A DNA stretch of 64,000 nt from contig NZ_CP101750.1 in the NCBI RefSeq assembly GCF_026810505.1, forward strand, positions 2,013,448-2,077,447, written 5' to 3'. The notes beneath the pieces were generated by a model. That model had not been told where the DNA came from. It did no database searches and saw only the letters and a program-made list of their open reading frames with translations. Shown here one piece after another: positions 59,053 to 64,000 of the stretch (position 1 is its first letter; each line of letters starts with the position of its first letter). Position numbers and translations under genes: made by a program. This DNA comes from Streptomyces sp. Je 1-369. GTDB taxonomy: Bacteria > Actinomycetota > Actinomycetes > Streptomycetales > Streptomycetaceae.

Positions 59053-59724
59053 TCAGCCGGCCACACCATGGCGTACGGCCCAGAGCGCGGCCTGGGTGCG
59101 GTCGGCCAGGTCCAGCTTCATCAGGATGTTCGAGACGTGTGTCTTGACGGTCTTCTCGGAGAGGACGAGGGCGCGGGCGATCTCGCGGTTCGAACGGCCG
59201 TCGGCGATCAGGCCGAGGACCTCGCGCTCGCGTTCGGTGAGCGAGCCGCCCCTCCCCTGGCCGGTGCCCGTCTCCTCCTGGGAGAGGAGGGCGCCCGCCA
59301 CCTCGGGCTGCAGGAGCACGTGTCCCGCGTGCACGGAGCGGATGGCCCCGGCGAGGGCGTCCGGGTCGATGTCCTTGTACACGTACCCCGCCGCGCCCGC
59401 GCGCAGGGCCGGGACGACCGTGCGCTGCTCGGTGAAGCTGGTGACGACGAGCACGCGCGCGGGGTTGGCCAGTTCGCGGAGCTTGCGCAGCGCCTCCACG
59501 CCGTCCATGCCGGGCATCTTGACGTCCATGAGGACGACGTCCGGCTTCAGCTTCTCGGCCTGTGCGACTCCTTCGGCGCCGTCCGACGCCTCCCCTACGA
59601 CGTCGATGTCGTCCTGGATCTCCAGGAACGTGCGCAGGCCGCGGCGGACCACCTGGTGGTCGTCGACCAGCAGTACCCGGATCCCTGTCTCTTTATCGAC
59701 TGCATTGCGCACCGCGTCAGCCAC
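59053..59724 (-). CDS. NarL-type response regulator
   Basis: 223 residues. Receiver domain with phospho-Asp in 'DVVLMDVKMPGMDG', C-terminal LuxR helix-turn-helix 'LTEREREVLGLIADGRSNRE'. GTG 59724 overlaps the end of the kinase gene by 8 bases, so the two are made together. Targets unknown; the chaplins downstream on the same strand are 140 bases away and could be one candidate, which is only positional. Confidence 0.95.
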   Translation of the reverse strand: MADAVRNAVDKETGIRVLLVDDHQVVRRGLRTFLEIQDDIDVVGEASDGAEGVAQAEKLKPDVVLMDVKMPGMDGVEALRKLRELANPARVLVVTSFTEQRTVVPALRAGAAGYVYKDIDPDALAGAIRSVHAGHVLLQPEVAGALLSQEETGTGQGRGGSLTEREREVLGLIADGRSNREIARALVLSEKTVKTHVSNILMKLDLADRTQAALWAVRHGVAG

Positions 59725-60862
59725 CGGGGACCTCCATCACGATCGTTGTGCCCTTGCCGGGCTCCGATTCCACGGTCAGCCGTCCGCCGACCCCGCTCGC
59801 CCGGTCCCGCATGGAGACCAGGCCGAGGTGGCGCCCCGCGCTCCGCACCGACCGCGGGTCGAAGCCCGAGCCGTCGTCGACGACGCGCAGGGCGGCACCG
59901 GCGCCGCGCTTGTCCAGGAGCACGGCGACGTGCTCGGCGCCGGAGTGGCGCAGAGCGTTGTGCAGGGCCTCCTGGGCGACCCGCAGCATGGCTTCTTCCT
60001 GGGAGGCGGGCAGGGCCCGCACTCCGTTGCTCTCGAAGGTGACCTCGGCGGAGTGCGCGCGGTGCAGCACCTGTGTGTGGGTGCGCAACGTGGCCACCAG
60101 GCCGTCCTCGTCGAGGGCGGCGGGGCGCAGTTCCACGACGGCCGCGCGCAGCTCGTCGGCGGCTTCGGCGGCGAGCACCGCCACCTGTTGCAGTTCGCCC
60201 TTGGCGCGGGACGGGTCACGGTCCACCAGTGCGGTGGCGGCCTGGGCCGTCAGGCGCAGGGAGAAGAGCTTCTGGCTGACGGCGTCGTGCAGTTCGTGGG
60301 CGAGGCGGGAGCGTTCCTCGGCGATGGTCAGCTCGCGGCTGCGCTCGTACAGGCGGGCGTTGGTGAGGGCGATGGCGGCGTGCTGGGCGAGGAGGGCGAG
60401 GAGCTCCGCGTCGTCCTCGGTGAAGCCGCACGTGCCCTGGGGCTTGGGGCAGTTCTTGTTGGCGAGGAAGAGCGCGCCGAGCGTCTCGCCGTCGGAGTGG
60501 ATCGGCATGCCCAGGAAGTCGGACATGTCCGGGTGGGCGGAGGGCCAGCCGCCGAAGCGCGGGTCCTCGCGCACGTCACCGAGGCGGACGGTCTCGCCCT
60601 TCTTCAGCATCGAGGCGAGGATGCCGTGCTGCCGGGGCAGCGGGCCGATGGCCTCCCATTGGTCCTCGCTGACGCCGTCGACGACGAACTGGGCGAAGCC
60701 GCCGTGGTCGTCCGGGACCCCCAGCGCGGCGTACTCGGCGTTGAGCAGCTCGCGGGCCGAGGCGACGATCGTCTTGAGGACGTCGCGCACCTCCAGGTGC
60801 CTGCTCATGGCGAGGAGCGCGGAACTCACCGCGGTCAGGCCGGATCGGGGTCCTTGACTCAT
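59717..60862 (-). CDS. GAF-domain histidine kinase (soluble)
   Basis: 381 residues, no membrane helix. GAF domain about 20-170 ('VRDVLKTIVASARELLNAEY'), containing 'NKNCPKPQGTCGF', two Cys six residues apart; HisKA_3 box 'RSRLAHELHDAVSQKLFSL' with the phospho-His; HATPase with 'EALHNALRHSGAEHV' and 'VDDGSGFDPRS'. Resembles DevS/NreB-type oxygen or redox sensors in layout, but haem or Fe-S binding is not shown. ATG 60862. Pairs with the NarL regulator downstream. Confidence 0.94.
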   Translation of the reverse strand: MSQGPRSGLTAVSSALLAMSRHLEVRDVLKTIVASARELLNAEYAALGVPDDHGGFAQFVVDGVSEDQWEAIGPLPRQHGILASMLKKGETVRLGDVREDPRFGGWPSAHPDMSDFLGMPIHSDGETLGALFLANKNCPKPQGTCGFTEDDAELLALLAQHAAIALTNARLYERSRELTIAEERSRLAHELHDAVSQKLFSLRLTAQAATALVDRDPSRAKGELQQVAVLAAEAADELRAAVVELRPAALDEDGLVATLRTHTQVLHRAHSAEVTFESNGVRALPASQEEAMLRVAQEALHNALRHSGAEHVAVLLDKRGAGAALRVVDDGSGFDPRSVRSAGRHLGLVSMRDRASGVGGRLTVESEPGKGTTIVMEVPGG

Positions 60863-61301
60863 GACCTCACGCTACCGGCGGGGTGTGACAGTGCGTATCC
60901 GACCTGTGGAGGCCCACGCCTAGGGCGCGGGACCTAGGTCCATGGTCCGTACGCCCGAGCGGAAGTCTCCTCACGGAGAGCATTGCTTCGGCAACTCGTG
61001 GTGAGACTGTTACGTGTTCGATGTGAGCCCGCGCATAGGACCCACATCACGTACGAAGGTCCCTAGTGGATAAGGAATCCCTTTATGCCCGCGGGATGCG
61101 GTCCCGTGGAGGCATGTCCGGATCCGCTGATCCACTACCCGGGATCGTACGTCACGCCTTTGCCACAGATTTTTGCTGCCGCTAAGAATTGCTCCCGTCG
61201 CTCGGCGCCGCGGTCTCCCCACCGCGGCGTTTGTGCCGGAGAAGCAACATGTCCCCCGCCGGACCAGAGCGACCTCCGCTATCCGAAGAGGTCCATCTCG
61301 C
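60863..61301. promoter_or_regulatory. Divergent upstream region and long leader of transglycosylase
   Basis: No gene supported. Toward the plus-strand gene there is a 9-bp perfect hairpin at 61206-61229 (loop 61215-61220) followed by TTTGTG, about 72 bases before the ATG: an attenuator or riboswitch expression platform is possible. No c-di-AMP riboswitch core could be matched by eye. Confidence 0.45.
61206..61229 (+). terminator. Hairpin in the leader of the transglycosylase gene
   Basis: CGCCGCGGT pairs with ACCGCGGCG, loop CTCCCC, then TTTGTG. May be a regulated terminator. Confidence 0.5.
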
Positions 61302-62018
61302 ATGTCCAAGCACAGCCTTCCTGGTCATAGTCGCTCGACCGTGACCAAGACCCAGAAGCTCTCGATCGCCGGTGTCGCCACGCTCGGTGCCGCCGCCCTC
61401 GCGTTCTCCCTCGTGCCGGGCAGCTCCGAGGCCACCACCCAGGCCGCCGGCGAGGTCTCCCCCGTCGCCTTCGCCGCGGGCGCCAACGCGCAGCAGGCCG
61501 TCCACGCCAACGTCTCGAAGCAGCAGTCCAACGCCGACAAGCAGGCCAAGGACGCCGCCGAGAAGGCCGCCGCCGAGAAGAAGAAGGCCGACGACGCCAA
61601 GAAGGCCGCCGACGAGGCCGCCGCGAAGAAGAAGGCCGAGGACGAGCGGAAGGCCGAGGAGGCCGCGAGCCGCGCCGCCGCCCGCAAGCCGGTCTACACC
61701 AACAACCTCGACGGCTGGATCCGCCAGTCCCTGGACATCATGAAGGCCAAGGGCATCCCCGGTTCCTACGAGGGTCTGCACCGCAACATCATCCGTGAGT
61801 CCGCGGGCAACCCGCAGGCCGTGAACGGCTGGGACATCAACGCCATCAACGGCACCCCGTCGATCGGCCTGCTCCAGGTCATCCAGCCGACGTTCGACGC
61901 GTACCACGTCGACGGCACCTCGACGAACATCTACGACCCGGTCGCCAACATCACGGCCGCGGCCAACTACGCCGCCGACCGGTACGGCTCGATGGACAAC
62001 GTGAACGGCGCCTACTGA
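61302..62018 (+). CDS. Secreted SLT-type transglycosylase with coiled-coil linker
   Basis: 238 residues. N-terminal signal/anchor ('LSIAGVATLGAAALAFSLV'), then an Ala/Lys/Glu-rich helix (about 65-128: repeats like 'AAEKKKADDAKKAADEAAAK'), then a lytic transglycosylase domain with 'NIIRESAGNPQAVNGWDINA' (catalytic Glu) and 'GLLQVIQPTFDAYH'. Cuts peptidoglycan glycan strands outside the cell. ATG 61302 with GAGG 12 bases upstream. Common in Streptomyces and often controlled by long leaders. Confidence 0.92.
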   Translation: MSKHSLPGHSRSTVTKTQKLSIAGVATLGAAALAFSLVPGSSEATTQAAGEVSPVAFAAGANAQQAVHANVSKQQSNADKQAKDAAEKAAAEKKKADDAKKAADEAAAKKKAEDERKAEEAASRAAARKPVYTNNLDGWIRQSLDIMKAKGIPGSYEGLHRNIIRESAGNPQAVNGWDINAINGTPSIGLLQVIQPTFDAYHVDGTSTNIYDPVANITAAANYAADRYGSMDNVNGAY

Positions 62019-62075
62019 GCCTTGATCGCCTGATCACTGGACCTCTTCAGCGAAGCTGAGGTTCTCAAGACGCCG

Positions 62076-62105
62076 AAGGGCGGCACCCGCGCGGGTGCCG
62101 CCCTT
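62076..62105. terminator. Two-way terminator between transglycosylase and FHA-ABC genes
   Basis: Perfect palindrome of two 15-bp arms (62076-62090, 62091-62105), AAGGGCGGCACCCGC and its complement, without spacer. Confidence 0.85.
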
Positions 62106-62128
62106 CTCGTGTGCCCTGGGGGCACCGG

Positions 62129-64000
62129 TCACTTGCGCATGACCTCCGGCTCGTGGCGGCGCAGCAGGCGCGCGACCGCGACGCCGCAGATGACGCCGAG
62201 CAGGATCAGGATCGTGATGTTCAGGCTCCACTGGCCGACCGAGTGCTCCCACAGCGGATCGAGGTCGCCCGGCTTCTTCGGGTCCCACGGCGGCATGATG
62301 TGCGCCAGGTCGAGCGTGGCGCCCGCGCCTGCGATGGCCCAGCGGGACGGCATCAGCCAGGCGAACTGCTCCAGGCCGGGCGAGCCGTAGATCTGGAAGA
62401 GGACACCGGTGAAGACGACCTGGACGATCGCGAACATCACCAGGAGCGGCATGGTCTTCTCGGAGGTCTTCACCAGCGCTGAGATGACCAGGCCGAACAT
62501 CATCGACGTGAAGCCGAGCGCGATGATCGTCAGGCAGATCTCCACGGCCGGGGGCATCAGGAGGCCCTCTTCCGGCAGCTCGCGCGGTGCGAAGCCGATG
62601 CCGCAGATGATGACGCCCTGGATGGCCGTGATCACGCCGAGGACGATGACCTTGGACATCAGGTACGCCGAGCGGGACAGGCCGGTCGCCCGTTCCCGTT
62701 CGTAGATGACCCGTTCCTTGATCAGTTCACGTACGGAGTTGGCCGCGCCCGAGAAGCACATGCCGACCGCGAGGATCAGCATGATCGTGCCGGCGTCCGC
62801 GTTGAACTTGACCGGCGGTTTCGGTGGCGCGAGGCCGAAGTCGGCCGGGATCACGACGCTGACGATGCCGAGGACCGCGGGCAGGATCACCATCAGGCCC
62901 ATGAAGCCCTTGTCGGAGGCGATCACGGAGACGTACCGCCGGATCAGGGTCCACAGCTGTGACCCCCAGCCCTGCGGTTTCGGCGGCCGCACGGCCTGGG
63001 GCGGTGGCATCTGTACGGACTGCGCGGCGACGGCGTCGATGTCCGCGGCGTACATCTGGTAGTGCTGCGAGCCCTTCCAGCGGCCCGCCCAGTCGTAGTC
63101 GCGGTAGTTCTCGAAGGCGGAGAAGACGTCGGCCCAGGTGCTGTAGCCGAAGAAGTTGAGGGCTTCCTCCGGCGGGCCGAAGTACGCCACCGAACCGCCC
63201 GGCGCCATCACCAGGAGCTTGTCGCAGATCGCCAGCTCGGCGACCGAGTGCGTGACGACGAGGACCGTGCGGCCGTCGTCGGCGAGGCCGCGGAGCAGCT
63301 GCATGACGTCGCGGTCCATGCCCGGGTCGAGGCCGGAGGTCGGCTCGTCCAGGAAGATCAGCGAGGGCTTGGTCAGGAGCTCAAGGGCCACCGACACGCG
63401 CTTGCGCTGGCCACCGGAGAGGGAGGTGACCTTCTTCTCCTTGTGGATGTCCAGCTTGAGCTCGCGCAGGACCTCGTCGATGCGGGACTCGCGCTCGGCC
63501 TCCGTGGTGTCCGCGGGGAAGCGCAGCTTGGCCGCGTACTTGAGGGCCTTCTTGACGGTCAGCTCCTTGTGCAGGATGTCGTCCTGCGGGACCAGACCGA
63601 TGCGCTGACGCAGCTCCGCGAACTGCTTGTACAGGTTCCTGTTGTCGTACAGGACGTCGCCCTGGTTGGCGGGCCGGTAGCCGGTGAGCGCCTTGAGCAG
63701 GGTGGACTTGCCGGAACCCGAGGGGCCGATGACCGCGATGAGCGACTTCTCCGGTACGCCGAAGGAGACGTCCTTGAGGATCTGCTTGCCGCCGTCGACC
63801 GTGACCGTGAGGTGCCGGGCCGAGAAGGAGACGTCACCGGTGTCGACGAACTCCTCGAGCTGTCCGCCGACGAGACGGAAGGTCGAGTGGCCGACGCCGA
63901 CGATGTCGTTGGGGCCGATGGAGACCGTCGAGGACTTCGCGATCGGCTGGCCGTTGACGTACGTGCCGTTGTGGGAGCCGAGGTCGTGGATCTCGAAGCG
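62129..64000 (-). CDS. FHA-domain ABC transporter (ABCG-like), N-terminus outside window
   Basis: At least 623 residues, open at the window edge. In order: FHA domain ('EIHDLGSHNGTYVNGQPI'), ABC ATPase with Walker A 'IGPSGSGKSTLL', signature 'LSGGQRKRVSVAL', Walker B 'LIFLDEPTSGLD', and a C-terminal ABC-2 membrane domain of about six helices ('GLMVILPAVLGIVSVVI', 'ITAIQGVIICGIGF'). Similar in layout to mycobacterial Rv1747, which exports lipid-linked material and is tuned by Ser/Thr kinases through its FHA domain. That mechanism is inference here. Confidence 0.93.
   Translation of the reverse strand, partial: RFEIHDLGSHNGTYVNGQPIAKSSTVSIGPNDIVGVGHSTFRLVGGQLEEFVDTGDVSFSARHLTVTVDGGKQILKDVSFGVPEKSLIAVIGPSGSGKSTLLKALTGYRPANQGDVLYDNRNLYKQFAELRQRIGLVPQDDILHKELTVKKALKYAAKLRFPADTTEAERESRIDEVLRELKLDIHKEKKVTSLSGGQRKRVSVALELLTKPSLIFLDEPTSGLDPGMDRDVMQLLRGLADDGRTVLVVTHSVAELAICDKLLVMAPGGSVAYFGPPEEALNFFGYSTWADVFSAFENYRDYDWAGRWKGSQHYQMYAADIDAVAAQSVQMPPPQAVRPPKPQGWGSQLWTLIRRYVSVIASDKGFMGLMVILPAVLGIVSVVIPADFGLAPPKPPVKFNADAGTIMLILAVGMCFSGAANSVRELIKERVIYERERATGLSRSAYLMSKVIVLGVITAIQGVIICGIGFAPRELPEEGLLMPPAVEICLTIIALGFTSMMFGLVISALVKTSEKTMPLLVMFAIVQVVFTGVLFQIYGSPGLEQFAWLMPSRWAIAGAGATLDLAHIMPPWDPKKPGDLDPLWEHSVGQWSLNITILILLGVICGVAVARLLRRHEPEVMRK

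Overview
The window reads as a piece of Streptomyces core chromosome. The support is very high G+C, many GTG starts and 4-base overlaps, a 16S-23S-5S operon with no tRNA in its spacer, two chaplins, a Spo0M-type protein, Tat-dependent lipoproteins and long leaders in front of cell-wall hydrolases. Species cannot be set from the sequence alone.

Layout. 0-2.1 kb: 3' part of an Rpf-like wall hydrolase and two lineage-specific hypotheticals. 2.2-6.7 kb: der, a PlsC-like acyltransferase, cmk, prephenate dehydrogenase and aroH, with short overlaps. 6.7-10.4 kb: a decayed Rieske gene and a small locus of two RlaP-like nucleotidyltransferases, an ADP-ribosylglycohydrolase and a Nudix/winged-helix (NrtR-like) regulator whose upstream region holds a 22-bp-arm palindrome. 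10.4-15 kb: chromosome maintenance (rluB, scpB, scpA, a ribbon-helix-helix-like partner, parA). 15.3-21.2 kb: ald, a STAND/TPR protein, a Nudix hydrolase and pyrG. 21.7-23.5 kb: a GH15 enzyme whose stop codon lies on the edge of a mobile island. 25.8-36.8 kb: a PucR regulator, a glycosyltransferase, a zinc-ribbon-like protein and an MraY/WecA-like membrane protein, recN, an FtsX-like permease, nadK, tlyA and an SCP2-like protein. 36.8-41.7 kb: a ferric-siderophore uptake locus read divergently from an iron box. 41.7-46.2 kb: a HAD phosphatase, a DUF1015 protein and a protein with about 420 residues of Arg/Asp/Gly repeats before a TPR-like domain. 46.3-52.1 kb: rRNA operon on the minus strand. 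52.1-64 kb: alkyladenine glycosylase, Spo0M, PEBP, HNH nuclease, SPFH/NfeD pair, ABC ATPase, two chaplins, a GAF kinase with its NarL regulator, a secreted transglycosylase and the start of an FHA-ABC exporter.

The most unusual part is 23,494-25,649. It is bounded by 171-bp inverted copies (6 mismatches) of the 5' end of an insertion sequence. Inside are a tyrosine-recombinase C-terminal fragment with its terminator and, on the other strand, a fused reading frame: transposase fragment, then a Hint (pre-toxin) fragment, then a deaminase-like toxin tail with HAE and CPAC motifs. A 214-aa gene of lower G+C follows 33 bases downstream and is the obvious candidate immunity gene. It looks like a stranded polymorphic-toxin cassette captured between IS remnants.

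The order der-cmk-rluB-scpB-scpA-parA-Nudix-pyrG-recN-nadK-tlyA is the conserved actinobacterial block linking chromosome segregation, ribosome maturation, nucleotide supply and DNA repair. The toxin island, the nucleotidyltransferase/ADP-ribose locus and the repeat-rich protein are the parts that block does not explain.
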